A stretch of DNA of 64,000 bases from Ornithinimicrobium cerasi (GCF_003702705.1 NZ_QZMN01000001.1:345356-409355), one strand, 5' to 3'. Positions 43,384-54,000 are shown, counted from the stretch's first letter. A program made the numbers and translations. The notes: generated by a model from the letters alone, not told the origin.

Positions 43384-43929
43384 GTGACGACGGTGACGCG
43401 ATACATCGCCTTCCTCCGCGCCATCAACCTCGGGGCGCACCGCAAGTTCCCGAAGGACGCGATCCGGGCCTGCGTCGAGGGTGCCGGGTTCCGCGACGTG
43501 GCCACCCACATCAACACCGGCAACGTCCTGCTCTCGACGTCCCGCCGGTCGCGTGCCTCGGTGGAGAACGCGCTGGAGGAGGCCTTCCTCGCCGACCGGG
43601 GCTTTCCGGTCCCGACGATCGCCTTCCGGCCCGAGGAGCTGGTGGAGGTGGTCCGGGCGGGGGAGGAGCTCGCGACCGGTCGCCCCGAGGTGGTCCGTCA
43701 CTATGTGTCCCTCCTCAAGGAGGAGCCCGGCCCCGGCGTCTCCGCCCAGGTCACCGACGCCACCGAGCCCGGGGTGGCCGTGCTGGTCGTGGGCCGCGCC
43801 GTGCACGTGGTCACCGACCACGTCCTGGGTCAGGGCGGGCCACAGTCCGACCGCCTGGAACGGCTGCTGGGAGTGGCGACGACCCGCAACCAGACCGTCC
43901 TGAGCGCCCTGGTGCAGAAGTGGTGCTGA
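43384..43929 (+). CDS. DUF1697 domain-containing protein
   Basis: A 181-residue protein of the DUF1697 family: YIAFLRAINLGAHRKFPKDA, then HINTGNVLLSTSRR, FLADRGFPVPTIAFRPEEL and, near the end, GVATTRNQTVLSALVQ. The start is GTG at 43384. A tiny upstream frame, ATG 43331 to TGA 43387 (18 codons, beginning MSSTVEIPAAD), overlaps this start as GTGTGA and could couple translation. Function of the family is unknown. The 290 bases between the old terminator (43091) and this gene hold nothing else I recognise. Confidence 0.88.
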   Translation: MTTVTRYIAFLRAINLGAHRKFPKDAIRACVEGAGFRDVATHINTGNVLLSTSRRSRASVENALEEAFLADRGFPVPTIAFRPEELVEVVRAGEELATGRPEVVRHYVSLLKEEPGPGVSAQVTDATEPGVAVLVVGRAVHVVTDHVLGQGGPQSDRLERLLGVATTRNQTVLSALVQKWC

Positions 43930-43935
43930 GCAGGA

Positions 43936-45642
43936 CTAGGGCCCGCTGACCCGGAAACCGGCCGACCGGCGGTCGTCCGCCACGGAGCTGACCACCCCGC
44001 CCTCCCAGTCGACCTCGAGCACCTGCAACGAGCCGAAGTCGCTGCGCAGCGACGGGTCGACCACGCGTACGGCATACCCCAGGTCCTGCAGCGGTGCCGC
44101 GAGGTCACCCGTCTCCAGCGCCATCTCGCCCTCGGCCAGCACGAAGCGGGGCGCGCGCACGATGGCCTCCAGGCCCTCTCCGTGCAGGCTCCAGCGCAGC
44201 ACGGCGGCCGCGATCGTGTTTGGGATCTGCTGCCCTCCGGGCGTGCCGAGAACGAGCACCGCGCGACCCTGATCGTCCAGCAGCATCGACGGCGCGCTCC
44301 AGCTCACCGAGCGTCGCCCCGCCTCCGGCCGGTTGGCCTCCGTCCTGCCCATCGCCTCGAAGCGGGTCAGCTGGTCGTTGAGGAAGTAGCCGCCCACGGA
44401 CCGGCCGCTGCCCCAGTAGTGGGTGATCGTGTTGGTCATCGAGACGGCGTTCCCGTCCTCGTCGACCACGGCGACGTGGGTGGTGTTGCCGCCGCCCTCA
44501 TAGGCCGGCAGGCCCGCTGAGACCGCGTCGTCCGCGGAGCCGGTGGCCAGCAGCTCGTCCGCGAGCCCGGCGTTGCGCTCGGCGTCCGTGAGCGAGTCGA
44601 CCGGCACGTCGACGAACCGGGGGTCGCCGAGCACCGTCTGCACAGACTCGTTGGCCACCGTCCAGGCCCGGGACTGGAGGTCGACGAACTCGGGGGAGTA
44701 GGGGTCGACGTCGCCGATACCCGCGGCCTCGGCCACCTGGGCGAGCTGGACGAGGGCGGCACCCGGCAGCGCCGGGGCTGCGGAGAGCAGGACGTGCTCG
44801 CCGACCTGCCCGCGCGGCGGCTCGGAGACCACCACCTCGTAGTCGGCGAGGGACGCGGCGTCCAGCCCGGGCTCCTGCAGCAGTGGCTCGGCGAGGCTCC
44901 CGCTGTAGAAGGAGCCCGGTCCCTCCGCAGCGAGGGTGCGCAGCGTGGCGGCCAGGTCCTCCTGGATCAGGAGGTCGCCCTCGCGCACGGGCGACCCGTC
45001 TGAGCGCCGGAACTGTGGCATCCCCTCGGTGGCGGGGAGTCCGAAGTCGGCGAGCGCGTCGGAGAGGAAGCCGGAGACCGGGCCTCCCTCGGTGGCGACC
45101 TCGACGGCCGGGGCGACCACGCTCTCCCACGGCAGCACCCCGTGGTCCGCGTGCAACCGGCCGAGGCCCGCGGCATACCCCGGGACCCCCGTCCCGGACG
45201 GGGGGATCACCCCCGTCGCGCTGACCTCCTCCCGGTAGTCATAGCTCTGCGCCACCCCGTCAGTGAGCACGACCGCGGCCCCGCCGCCGCCCAGGCCCGA
45301 GGTGTGCGGCTGCATGACGGAGTCGACGAGGGCAGCAGCGACGGCGGCGTCGGCCGCGGTGCCGCCCGCCTCGAGCATCTCCATGCCCGCGTCCGCGGCG
45401 AGCTGGTGCCCGGCGGCGACCCCCGCGGCTCCGAGGACCGGGCCGGGGTCGGCGGCCGTGGTCACCGCGGCCTCGTCCGTCGTCGGCGCCGGGTCCGGTG
45501 CCGGTGCGGAGGTATGCCGTGCCTCGGGCTCGGCGGTCGCCGTCGCCTCCGGCGGCGCGGGGTCGACTCCCCCCGTGCAGGCGGCGAGCAGCAGGGCGGG
45601 CAGCAGGAGCAGGGCGCCGGCACGTCGGGGGTCGGTCGTCAT
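43936..45642 (-). CDS. ggt: Gamma-glutamyltransferase, lipoprotein form
   Basis: A 568-residue N-terminal-nucleophile hydrolase acting on glutathione or other gamma-glutamyl compounds outside the membrane. A signal peptide with lipobox ALLLAACTGG is followed by an Ala/Pro/Thr-rich spacer. The core begins GHQLAADAGMEMLEAGGTAA, and the autoprocessing threonine is in GGGNTTHVAVVDEDGNAV, which would release the small subunit. VLGTPGGQQIPNT is the conserved late motif. The ATG at 45642 overlaps the preceding gene's stop (4 bases). Confidence 0.92.
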   Translation of the reverse strand: MTTDPRRAGALLLLPALLLAACTGGVDPAPPEATATAEPEARHTSAPAPDPAPTTDEAAVTTAADPGPVLGAAGVAAGHQLAADAGMEMLEAGGTAADAAVAAALVDSVMQPHTSGLGGGGAAVVLTDGVAQSYDYREEVSATGVIPPSGTGVPGYAAGLGRLHADHGVLPWESVVAPAVEVATEGGPVSGFLSDALADFGLPATEGMPQFRRSDGSPVREGDLLIQEDLAATLRTLAAEGPGSFYSGSLAEPLLQEPGLDAASLADYEVVVSEPPRGQVGEHVLLSAAPALPGAALVQLAQVAEAAGIGDVDPYSPEFVDLQSRAWTVANESVQTVLGDPRFVDVPVDSLTDAERNAGLADELLATGSADDAVSAGLPAYEGGGNTTHVAVVDEDGNAVSMTNTITHYWGSGRSVGGYFLNDQLTRFEAMGRTEANRPEAGRRSVSWSAPSMLLDDQGRAVLVLGTPGGQQIPNTIAAAVLRWSLHGEGLEAIVRAPRFVLAEGEMALETGDLAAPLQDLGYAVRVVDPSLRSDFGSLQVLEVDWEGGVVSSVADDRRSAGFRVSGP

Positions 45643-46712
45643 CGCGGGGTCTCCTGGGCGGTCGGGTGCTCGACGGGGGGAGGTGGTCGCAGCCACGGGT
45701 GGCGCAGCACCCACTCCAACGGACCGGGCAGCCCCGTGCGTTCCCAGAGGACGACGACGAGCACGAGCAGGGCCAGCAGCCCGGCGCTGACGCCCGCCCC
45801 CGCGATGAAGCTGCCCAGGCCCTCGTCCGGCTTGACGACCGCGAGGACCAGCACGTGCAGCACGTAGAGGGTCAGGGCGTAGGTGCCCATGACCGCCAGG
45901 CCCGACATGAGCCGGCCAAGACGCCGACCGAGCAGCAGACAGGCCGCGATCACGAGGACCGCGCCCCCGGTCGCGCTCACCAGCCACAGGGGCATCTGCC
46001 CGTGCGCCACCCCGGTGAGCAGCCGCGGCCAGCCGCGGTCGGCCCGCGGGCCCAGCAGGGCGGTGGCCGTCGTCGCCACGACGAAGGCTCCCACCGCTGC
46101 GACCCCTCCCCAGACGGCGAGCCGGCGCACTAGTGCGGTGCTGGTGAGGTCCACCCGGGAGAGGATCAGACCCACGACGAAGGGCACCGTCCAGCTCAGC
46201 AGCGGGTAGGGGCCGGTGATGAGCAGGGAGCGGAGCGCCTCGTCCGGGGGAGTCCCCAGGCTCGGGCCCTGGTCCTCGATCCCCAGGTGAGTGATGTCGT
46301 AGCGCACGAGCACCGCCGGTCCCGCGACGGTGACCACCAGGGTCAGCGCCACCAGCCACCGCGTGGGCAGCCGCCACAGCGGCGGAGCCAGCAGGAAGAG
46401 CACCGCGTAGGTCGGCAGGATGACGCTGACCGTCTGCGTCGTCGACTGCAGCGCCAGCCCCACGACGAGGAGCAGCAGCACCCGCCAGGCGAGCGGCGAC
46501 CACAGGGCGCACCCCGACCGGCGGCGCAGGAAGAACCCCATGCCCAGGCCGGCGATCGTCACGAAGAGCACCGACGCCCTGCCGAAGGGGAGGAGGTAGA
46601 GCCGCTCCAGGACGGTCTCGGCGTTGGTCGGCCCGACGTTGACGACGACCATGCCGATGATCGCCAGGGCACGCGCGGCGTCCAGACCGACCAGGCGGGG
46701 ACGGGGTCCCAC
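45639..46712 (-). CDS. Polytopic membrane protein, heparan-alpha-glucosaminide N-acetyltransferase/DUF418-like
   Basis: About 357 residues with ten or so membrane helices. RLVGLDAARALAIIGMVVVN at the N-terminus is the hallmark of acyltransferase-3-related HGSNAT/DUF418 proteins, which transfer acyl groups across the membrane to sugars. MGTYALTLYVLHVLVLAVV near the end matches DUF418. The start is unsure: GTG 46712 fits the family's N-terminus, while open frame extends to 47060 across the divergent alpha-galactosidase gene. It is co-translated with ggt. Confidence 0.7.
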   Translation of the reverse strand: MGPRPRLVGLDAARALAIIGMVVVNVGPTNAETVLERLYLLPFGRASVLFVTIAGLGMGFFLRRRSGCALWSPLAWRVLLLLVVGLALQSTTQTVSVILPTYAVLFLLAPPLWRLPTRWLVALTLVVTVAGPAVLVRYDITHLGIEDQGPSLGTPPDEALRSLLITGPYPLLSWTVPFVVGLILSRVDLTSTALVRRLAVWGGVAAVGAFVVATTATALLGPRADRGWPRLLTGVAHGQMPLWLVSATGGAVLVIAACLLLGRRLGRLMSGLAVMGTYALTLYVLHVLVLAVVKPDEGLGSFIAGAGVSAGLLALLVLVVVLWERTGLPGPLEWVLRHPWLRPPPPVEHPTAQETPR

Positions 46713-46838
46713 CTGGGTCTGGGCATGCGCCGTCGCCGAGGTCTCCGTGGTCCGCTCCCGTCGTCCGTGGACCTCAAGCCTAACGAGCAGGGCGGCCCGG
46801 GCTGGACAGCCGACCCTGCCATGCAGTGAGGTGGTGCG

Positions 46839-48995
46839 GTGCCCCTCCCTCCGCCGCCCCAGCACCTCCATCTCCGCGCCTCCGGCACGTCCGTGGTCCT
46901 CGATCTCGCTGACGGGTCGCTGCCGGTGGTCCGCCACTGGGGCACCGACCTCGGCGAGCTCTCGACGGACGACCTGAGCGCGCTCACCACGGCCGGTCGG
47001 GTGGCGTTCTTCGACAGCCCGTTCGACGTGGCGGACGCCGTCCCGGTGCTGCCCGAGCACGCCCGCGCCTGGATCGGCCGGCCGGGCGTGGAAGGCTCCC
47101 GGGCCGGGCGCGACTGGTCACCCGCCTTCCGGACCACCGGACCGGCGCTCGCCTCGACCACCCCCGACGGCACCCAGCGGGTCGTCGTCCGCGCGGCCGA
47201 CGTGGCGGCATACCTGGAGATCGAGCTCGAGATCGAGCTCCACCCCGGCGGGCTGCTGCGCCTGCGTTCCACGTTGACGAGCACCGGTGGGGAGGACTAC
47301 GTCGTCGGCGCTGTGCGGCACACCCTGCCCGTGCCCGAGCAGGCCGGCGAGCTGCTCGACTTCACCGGGCGGCACACCTTCGAGCGGATCCCGCAGCGCC
47401 AGCCCTTCCCCGCCGGGGTGCACTCGCGCGAGGTCCGCACCGGGCGGACCGGGCTGGACGCGGTGCACCTCCTGTGCGCCGGGGAGCCGGGCTTCGGGGC
47501 GCGGCACGGGCAGGTCTGGGCGGTCCACCTCGGCTGGAGCGGCAACCAGCAGACCTATGCCGAGCGGCTGCACAACGGCGCCCGGCTGCTGGGGTCGGGG
47601 GAGGCGCTGGAGCACGGGGAGGTGCGTCTCTCGCCCGGTCAGTCCTGCACCACCCCCTGGATGTATGCCGCGCACGGCACCGGTATCGACGAGGTGACCG
47701 CCCGGTTCCACGCGTGGCTGCGCTCCCGGCCGCACGCGCCGACCCGGCCGCGCCCGGTCACCCTCAACACGTGGGAGGCCGTCTACTTCGGCCAGTCGCT
47801 CGAGCGGCTGACCGAGCTCGCCGACCTGGGTGCTGAGGTGGGAGCGGAGCGGTTCGTGCTCGACGACGGGTGGTTCGGCGGCCGGCGCGACGACACGACG
47901 AGCCTGGGTGACTGGACGGTGTCGCCGGACGTCTGGCCGGACGGCCTCGGACCGCTGATCGACCACGTGCGAGGCCTGGGCATGGAGTTCGGGCTCTGGG
48001 TGGAGCCCGAGATGGTCAGCCAGGACTCCGACCTCGCGCGTGCCCACCCCGAGTGGCTGTTCGCCGCCGGCGGGCGTCGCGGCCTGGACTCGCGGCAGCA
48101 GCAGGTCCTGGACCTGGGCCACCCGGACGCCTACGCCCACGTCCGGGACCAGCTGCTGGACCTGCTGTGGACCTACGAGATCGCCTACCTGAAGTGGGAC
48201 CACAACCGCTACCTGAACGACGCGGGGCACGCCCCCGGCGGCGAGGCGGGGGTACGCGCGCACACGCTGGCGGCCTACCGCCTCATGGACGAGCTTATCG
48301 CCGCGCAGCCCGGGCTGGAGATCGAGTCCTGCGCGGGCGGGGGCGGGCGCGTCGACCTCGGCGTGTTGGAACGCTGCGTCCGGGTGTGGGCCTCCGACTG
48401 CATCGACCCGCTGGAGCGGCAGCAGATCCAGCGCTGGACCATGGCGCTGCTGCCTCCCGGGTGGGTCGGGACCCACGTCGGTTCGCCGCGGGCCCACACG
48501 ACGGGCCGCCGCCACGACCTGTCCTTCCGCGCCGGGACGGCGATCTGGGGCCACCTGGGCATCGAGTGGGACCTCACGTCCGCGAGCCCCGAGGAGCGCG
48601 AGGAGCTGGCCTCCTGGGTCGCCTTCCACAAGGCCCACCGCGCGCTGCTGCACGAGGGTGTGGTCGTCAACGGCGACCACCACGCCGAGGCCGTCCGGGT
48701 GCACGGGGTGGTCTCGCCGGACCGGGACCGGGCGCTCTACTCGGTGGCGGCCGTCGCGCGTCCGCACACCACCGGTCCGGGCAGGGTTCGGCTGCCCGGC
48801 CTCGACCCGGCCCGCCGCTACCGGGTGGGCGTGCCCTCACCGGGGGCGACCCCCGTGCTCGAGGGACGGGGTGTGGTGCCCTGGACCCGTGAGGGCCTGG
48901 TGCTGCCGGGCGTGGTGCTGACCGAGGTCGGCCTTCCCATGCTCCCCCTCCTGCCCGAGCACTCCCACCTCATCTCGGCGGAGGAGACCCGATGA
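46839..48995 (+). CDS. Alpha-galactosidase (GH36)
   Basis: A 718-residue enzyme removing terminal alpha-galactose from raffinose-type sugars. GH36 motifs are all present: FVLDDGWFGGRRDD, FGLWVEPEMVSQDSDL, the nucleophile aspartate in YLKWDHNRYL, ESCAGGGGRVDLGVL and the acid/base aspartate in VRVWASDCIDPLERQQIQ. The start GTG at 46839 has GTGAGGTGG upstream. No signal peptide is seen, so the enzyme is intracellular and the substrate must be imported. It overlaps galK (ATGA), making a two-gene alpha-galactoside operon. Confidence 0.94.
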   Translation: MPLPPPPQHLHLRASGTSVVLDLADGSLPVVRHWGTDLGELSTDDLSALTTAGRVAFFDSPFDVADAVPVLPEHARAWIGRPGVEGSRAGRDWSPAFRTTGPALASTTPDGTQRVVVRAADVAAYLEIELEIELHPGGLLRLRSTLTSTGGEDYVVGAVRHTLPVPEQAGELLDFTGRHTFERIPQRQPFPAGVHSREVRTGRTGLDAVHLLCAGEPGFGARHGQVWAVHLGWSGNQQTYAERLHNGARLLGSGEALEHGEVRLSPGQSCTTPWMYAAHGTGIDEVTARFHAWLRSRPHAPTRPRPVTLNTWEAVYFGQSLERLTELADLGAEVGAERFVLDDGWFGGRRDDTTSLGDWTVSPDVWPDGLGPLIDHVRGLGMEFGLWVEPEMVSQDSDLARAHPEWLFAAGGRRGLDSRQQQVLDLGHPDAYAHVRDQLLDLLWTYEIAYLKWDHNRYLNDAGHAPGGEAGVRAHTLAAYRLMDELIAAQPGLEIESCAGGGGRVDLGVLERCVRVWASDCIDPLERQQIQRWTMALLPPGWVGTHVGSPRAHTTGRRHDLSFRAGTAIWGHLGIEWDLTSASPEEREELASWVAFHKAHRALLHEGVVVNGDHHAEAVRVHGVVSPDRDRALYSVAAVARPHTTGPGRVRLPGLDPARRYRVGVPSPGATPVLEGRGVVPWTREGLVLPGVVLTEVGLPMLPLLPEHSHLISAEETR

Positions 48996-50203
48996 GCAAC
49001 CTGACCTGGCTGGAGCCGGCCGACGACGACACGGTCGCCGAGACCCTCGACCAGAGCTTCCGGCGGCGGTTCGGCGTGGCGCCCGACGGTGTCTGGGCGG
49101 CCCCGGGCCGGGTCAACCTCATCGGCGAGCACACGGACTACAACGGCGGGTTCGCGCTGCCCCTGGCGCTGCCGCACCGGACCTACGCCGCGGTCCGGGT
49201 CCGCGGCGACGGTGTCCTGCGCATCGCCTCGGCCCAGCAGCCCTCGTCGTGGCAGGGGCGCGTCGAGGAGGTCGGACCGGGGCGTCCCGAGGGCTGGCCG
49301 GCCTACGTCGCGGGGGTCGTGTGGGCGCTGGGGGACCGGCTGCCGGACGGCCTCGGCCTCGACGTCCTCGTCGACGGCCACGTGCCCCTGGGTGCGGGGC
49401 TGTCGTCCTCGGCGGCGCTCTCCTGCTCGGTGGGGGTGGCGGTGAGGGACCTGGTCCGGGGTCTTGCCGGGCTGAGCGACGCAGACCTCGCGGCCGCCTG
49501 CGTGCGCGCCGAGAACGAGGTGGCGGGCGCGGCCACGGGCGGGATGGACCAGACCGTCTCGCTGCGTGCGGTCGACGAGCACCTGCTGCTCATCGACGCC
49601 CGGGAGCACTCGGTGCTGCCGGTGGCCTGGACCCTGCCGGGGCACGAGGTCCTCGTCGTCGACACGCGCGCGCACCACTCGCTCGCGGACGGTCAGTATG
49701 CGGCGCGCCGCCACGCCTGCGAGAGCGCAGCCACGGCCCTGGGGGTGGGTTCCCTGCGGGAGCTGGATCCCGGGCGGCTGGAGGACGCGGACGTGCGGCG
49801 CGCGCTGGCGGACGTGCCGGACGGGATGGCCCGGGTGCGCCACGTCGTGACGGAGAACGGCCGCGTGCTGGACCTCGTGGGGGCGCTGCAGGAGCAGGAC
49901 GCAGTGCTCGTGGGGTCGCTGATGACGGGCTCGCACGAGTCGCTGCGGGACGACTACGAGGTGTCCTGCCGCGAGCTCGACGTCGCGGTCACCGCAGCAC
50001 TCGGTGCCGGGGCCCTCGGTGCGCGCATGACCGGAGGGGGTTTCGGCGGGTCGGCGATCGCGCTGGTGGACCGGGAGGACGTCGAGCTCGTGGCCGGGGC
50101 GGTGGCCGAGGCCTTCGCGGACGAGGGCCTGACGGAACCGCACTTCCTGGAGGCGGCCCCCAGCCGACCGGCCGGCCGCCTCGGTCCCCGACCGACCGGC
50201 TGA
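48992..50203 (+). CDS. galK: Galactokinase
   Basis: A 403-residue GHMP kinase phosphorylating galactose, the product of the upstream alpha-galactosidase. The galactokinase signature PGRVNLIGEHTDYNGGFALP, the ATP-binding PLGAGLSSSAALSCSVGVAV and GARMTGGGFGGSAIAL are present. The ATG at 48992 overlaps the upstream stop. A strong terminator follows the gene. galT and galE are not in the window. Confidence 0.95.
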   Translation: MSNLTWLEPADDDTVAETLDQSFRRRFGVAPDGVWAAPGRVNLIGEHTDYNGGFALPLALPHRTYAAVRVRGDGVLRIASAQQPSSWQGRVEEVGPGRPEGWPAYVAGVVWALGDRLPDGLGLDVLVDGHVPLGAGLSSSAALSCSVGVAVRDLVRGLAGLSDADLAAACVRAENEVAGAATGGMDQTVSLRAVDEHLLLIDAREHSVLPVAWTLPGHEVLVVDTRAHHSLADGQYAARRHACESAATALGVGSLRELDPGRLEDADVRRALADVPDGMARVRHVVTENGRVLDLVGALQEQDAVLVGSLMTGSHESLRDDYEVSCRELDVAVTAALGAGALGARMTGGGFGGSAIALVDREDVELVAGAVAEAFADEGLTEPHFLEAAPSRPAGRLGPRPTG

Positions 50204-50220
50204 GGCCCGGGCACGGGGGA

Positions 50221-50244
50221 GGGGCCGCGGATCACCGCGGCCCC
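50221..50244. terminator. Terminator between galK and the convergent lipoprotein gene
   Basis: GGGGCCGCGG and CCGCGGCCCC form a perfect 10-bp stem with loop ATCA. It is symmetric and lies in the convergent gap, so it can stop transcription from both sides. Confidence 0.85.
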
Positions 50245-50344
50245 TCGTCCGTCCGGCTCACTCGAAGGTGGGCACGCCGCCGCCCTTGCGGGGCTCGTTC
50301 CAGCGGTCGTGGAGCGCGGCGTCCTCCTCGCACTGCTGCTGCAG

Positions 50345-50620
50345 CTACTCCCGGACGTGGTCGCTGATGACCCGGTCCAGGGTGGCGGGCTCGCAGCCGG
50401 GGTCCAGGCGGCTGCGTCGCAGCTCGGACACCTTCTGCTTGAGGATGATGTCGGAGTCGGCGTACTGCACCCCGCGCGGCTGCGCGGGGGCCGGTGCGGC
50501 CGGTGCCGCGGGCTCCGCCGCGGGCTGCGGCAGGGCTGAGACGCCGCCGCAGGCGGCGAGGGCGGCGGTGAGGCCGGTCGCCACCAGGGCGGTGGTGATG
50601 CGGGTGCGGATGGTGCTCAT
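50345..50620 (-). CDS. Small Pro/Ala-rich lipoprotein, cut by an in-frame amber codon
   Basis: 91 residues: signal peptide with lipobox LTAALAACGG, then a Pro/Ala spacer and a short helix SDIILKQKVSELRRSRLDPG. AAGGAG lies 8 bases before ATG 50620. After the TAG at 50345-50347 the same frame stays open for 28 more codons to TGA at 50258-50260, and reads plausible protein (LQQQCEEDAALHDRWNEPRK). A CAG-to-TAG change would explain this: the original product was probably 120 residues. Function unknown. Confidence 0.6.
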   Translation of the reverse strand: MSTIRTRITTALVATGLTAALAACGGVSALPQPAAEPAAPAAPAPAQPRGVQYADSDIILKQKVSELRRSRLDPGCEPATLDRVISDHVRE

Positions 50621-50650
50621 GACGGATCTCCTTCGGTGAGGGTGCGGTGG

Positions 50651-50848
50651 TCACCGGGCGGCTCGGTGCGCCAAGTGCAGGTGCACGAGGGCGTCGTGCC
50701 AGCGCTGGGCCAGGGCGGCCACGGGGCTGAGGTCCTGGGTGACGGAGGGCCGGCTGAGGTCGGCCTGGCGCTGGGCGAGCCGGACCTGCAGGTCCCGCTC
50801 GCGCTCGACGGCGACCGAACGGGCCAGGTCGAGGTTCTGGAAGCTCAT
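50651..50848 (-). CDS. Small hypothetical protein
   Basis: 65 residues, mostly helical: SFQNLDLARSVAVERERDLQ then LSPVAALAQRWHDALVHLHL. The good AAGGAG site 8 bases before ATG 50848 supports a real gene. It ends 30 bases before the lipoprotein gene, probably in one operon. A stretch like AVERERDLQVRLAQRQ suggests a short coiled coil. It is divergent from the SARP-type pseudogene. Confidence 0.6.
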   Translation of the reverse strand: MSFQNLDLARSVAVERERDLQVRLAQRQADLSRPSVTQDLSPVAALAQRWHDALVHLHLAHRAAR

Positions 50849-51018
50849 GGTGATGACTCCTTGTTCGAGGTGGTGGTCAGCTGTCCCGAGCCCCTGCGGC
50901 CCGGTGCCATCACCATGGGTCCGGGCGGTACCGGTCTGGTGCCGCACCGGTATCCGCTCGGTAAACGTGCAGGTGGGCGGGGCTTGACGTGGTGTCAGGG
51001 GCGACGGGACCGTGAGGT

Positions 51019-54000
51019 ATGGCCATCAACGTCCTGGGTCCGCTGGTCGTCACGGGGGAGGGGACCGCGTCGCTGGCGCCGCGCGACCGGGTGGTGCTGG
51101 GGGCCCTCGTCACCCGGTTGGGCCTGGAGGTGTCGGTGGACACCCTCGCCGAGGCGCTCTGGGGTGAGGTCCCCCCGGCCAGCGGGTCGAAGGTGGTCCA
51201 GGGGTGCGTCGTCCGCCTGCGTCGCGTCGTGGAGGCGGACGCGATCCGGACCGGGCCCACCGGCTACCGGCTCGTCCTGCCGGCGCACGAGGTGGACGCC
51301 CGCCTCTTCGAGAGGCTGCTGGCGGACGGGCTCGAGCAGCTCGCCCTGGGTGCGCCGGACCGCGCCGCCTACACCGCGCAGCAGGCGCTGGACCTGTGGC
51401 GTGGTCAGCCGCTGCCCGAGCTGGAGGAGTGGGAACCGGGACGCCTCGAGGCCGAACGGCTCACCACGCTGCGGCTGCAGGCCGAGGAGCTCCTGCTCGA
51501 ATCGCGCATCGCCTCCGGCCAGCACCACGAGGTGGTGGCGGAGGCGCGGACCCGCGTCGGCGAGCAACCGCTCCGGGAGCGACGCTGGCACATCCTGGCG
51601 CGGGCGCAGTACCAGGCCGGCCAGCAGGCCGACGCGCTCACCACCCTGCGCCGTGCTCGTGAGCACCTCGTCGACGAGCTCGGCCTGGATCCCGGGCCGG
51701 AGCTCGTCGGGCTGGAGGAGGCGATCCTGCGTCACGACCCGTCCCTGGACCTGGGTGAGGCACCCTCACCGTCCGCTGAGTCGCCCTACCCCGGCCTGGT
51801 CCCCTTCGACGTCGAGGACGCGGCGACCTTCTTCGGCCGGGAGCGGGAGATCGGGGAGTGCCTGACGACGTGGACGGCCCACGGTGTGCTGGCGGTGGTC
51901 GGTCCGTCGGGGTCCGGGAAGTCGTCCCTCGTGCGGGCGGGGGTGGCGTCGCGGTTGGCTGACCGGGGTCACCGGGTCGTGGTGATGACCCCCGGCGCCC
52001 GTCCGCAGGCCAGCCTGCGGACTGCGCTCGGCGGGGTCGGACCCCGGGACGACGTCGTCCTGGTCGTGGACCAGTCCGAGAAGCTCGTCCGTGATCGCCG
52101 TCGCCGCCGACCGCCTGGGCGAGCTCGCCGCCTATCCCGACCTCGTGCGCCTCGTGGAGCCCGGCCTCTACCTCCTGACCCGCCTCGAGCCGCAGGCCCT
52201 CCGCGAGGTCGTCGAGGGGCCGGCGCGACTCGCCGGCCTGCTCCTCGAGCCGGGGCTGGTCGACGTCCTCGTCCGCGACGTGGCCGGGCAGCCCGGTGCC
52301 CTGCCCATGCTTGCCCACGCCCTCCGGCAGACCTGGCAGCTCCGGGAGGGACGCACCCTGACGGTCTCGGGGTACCAGGCGTCGGGGGGCATCCAGGGGG
52401 CCGTGGCGCAGTCGGCCGAGCACGTCTACCGCGACCTCACGGCGCAGGAGCAGTCGGCGCTCCGCGACCTGCTCCTGCGCCTCGTCACCCCCAGCCCGAC
52501 CGCGAACCGGTGCTCACCCGGATGCCCCGGGACGTCGTCGCCCCCGACGACCAGCGGCAGCGCATCGTGGAGCGGCTGGTCCGCGCCCGCCTGCTCACCC
52601 GCGACCAGGGCGCCGTCGAGATCGCCCACGCCTCGCTCGTCCGCGCCTGGCCACGCCTTCGACGCTGGCTCGCCGACGACCTGCAGGGCCAGCTGCTCTG
52701 GCACCACCTCACGGACTCATCCCTGGCGTGGGACGCCGCCGGACGACCCGAGGACGAGCTCTACCGCGGGGCACGTCTGGCCGCGGCCTCCGAGTGGGAG
52801 CACCGGGTCTCCCCGTCGCTGACCCAGGTGGAGCGCGACTACCTCGACGCCGGCCGGACGGTCCACCAGCGTGAGCTCCGCCGGCTGGAGGAGGAGGCAG
52901 AACGGCAGAGACGGAGCGTGCGGCGGCTCCGGGTCCTCGCCTCCGCCGTGGCCGTCGTGGCGCTCGTCGCCACGCTGCTCGGCACCTCCGCGCTGCGTCA
53001 GGCCGACCGGGCGGACGCCGAGGCGTTGCGGGCGCGGGCCCACGAGCTGGCGGCGTCCTCGCTGGGGGCCCTCGGTTCGGACCCCGGTCTGGGGCGGACG
53101 CTCGCCGTGGCCGCAGCCGAGGCGGGCCCGCAGACCCCGAGCGTGCAGACGGCCGCCGCCCTCCACCAGGCCCTCGCGACGGACCAGGTGGTGGGTCGCC
53201 TGAGCCTCCCGCACGCGTTCGGGCGGCTGACCGCCGACCTCCACCCCGACGGGGACCGGGTGGCCATGACCAGCGAGTGGCCGGACGCCGGCACCAGGTT
53301 CGTGGAGGTGCAGCAGCTCGACGGTCGGCCCGTGGCCACCCTGGAGCTCCCGAGGACGGTGGACGCTGCGTCGGCCATCTTCGACAGGGCCTACTTCACC
53401 CCCGACGGCACCGAGCTCGCGGCCGGAGTGCTGTGGAACCCCACGCACTCGGGGCGCATCGGTCCGCCGAACGACGAGCCGCCGCCGGGGTTGCTCGGGG
53501 TACACGTCTACGACACCGTGACCTACGAGCTCGCCGACGTCGTCGACGTCGGCGCGTGCGGCGGAGGTCTCCTGGGTGCGACGCAGACGCATGTCGTCGT
53601 CTACGCCGCTGCGAGCCCGCGCTGCGACTGGACCCTGAGCAAGGGACGCGACCTGGTCCTCGTCGACCGTCGGTCGGGCGAACGGACGGTCCTGGCCGAG
53701 GGCATCACGAACCTCATCGGCTCAACCCGTCTCAGCGCGGACGGCCGGTTCGTCGTGCACGAGGACCGAGCGGGAGAGACCCGTGAGGTGGTCGTGCGGG
53801 ACCTCGCCTCCGGCGACGAGGTCGCCCGGTGGGCCGGCGACACGCTCCGCGAGATCTCCCCGGACGGTGCCTGGGTGCTCCAGGGGTTCCAGGCCTGGAC
53901 CGTGCGCGAGGTGGCGACCGGCGACGAGGTGACGTTCGAGGACCCCAGGGGGATCGCCTTCTACGCGGACTTCCACCCCGACGGGCAGAGCCTGACCACC

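Noticed and set aside
43331-43387. 18-codon frame overlapping the DUF1697 start
   Set aside because: It may be a coupling leader, but it is too short to support as a gene; mentioned only in the DUF1697 entry.
46713-47060. N-terminal extension of the HGSNAT/DUF418-like protein
   Set aside because: It would run through the 5' end of the divergent alpha-galactosidase gene, and the family's N-terminus starts at about 46712.
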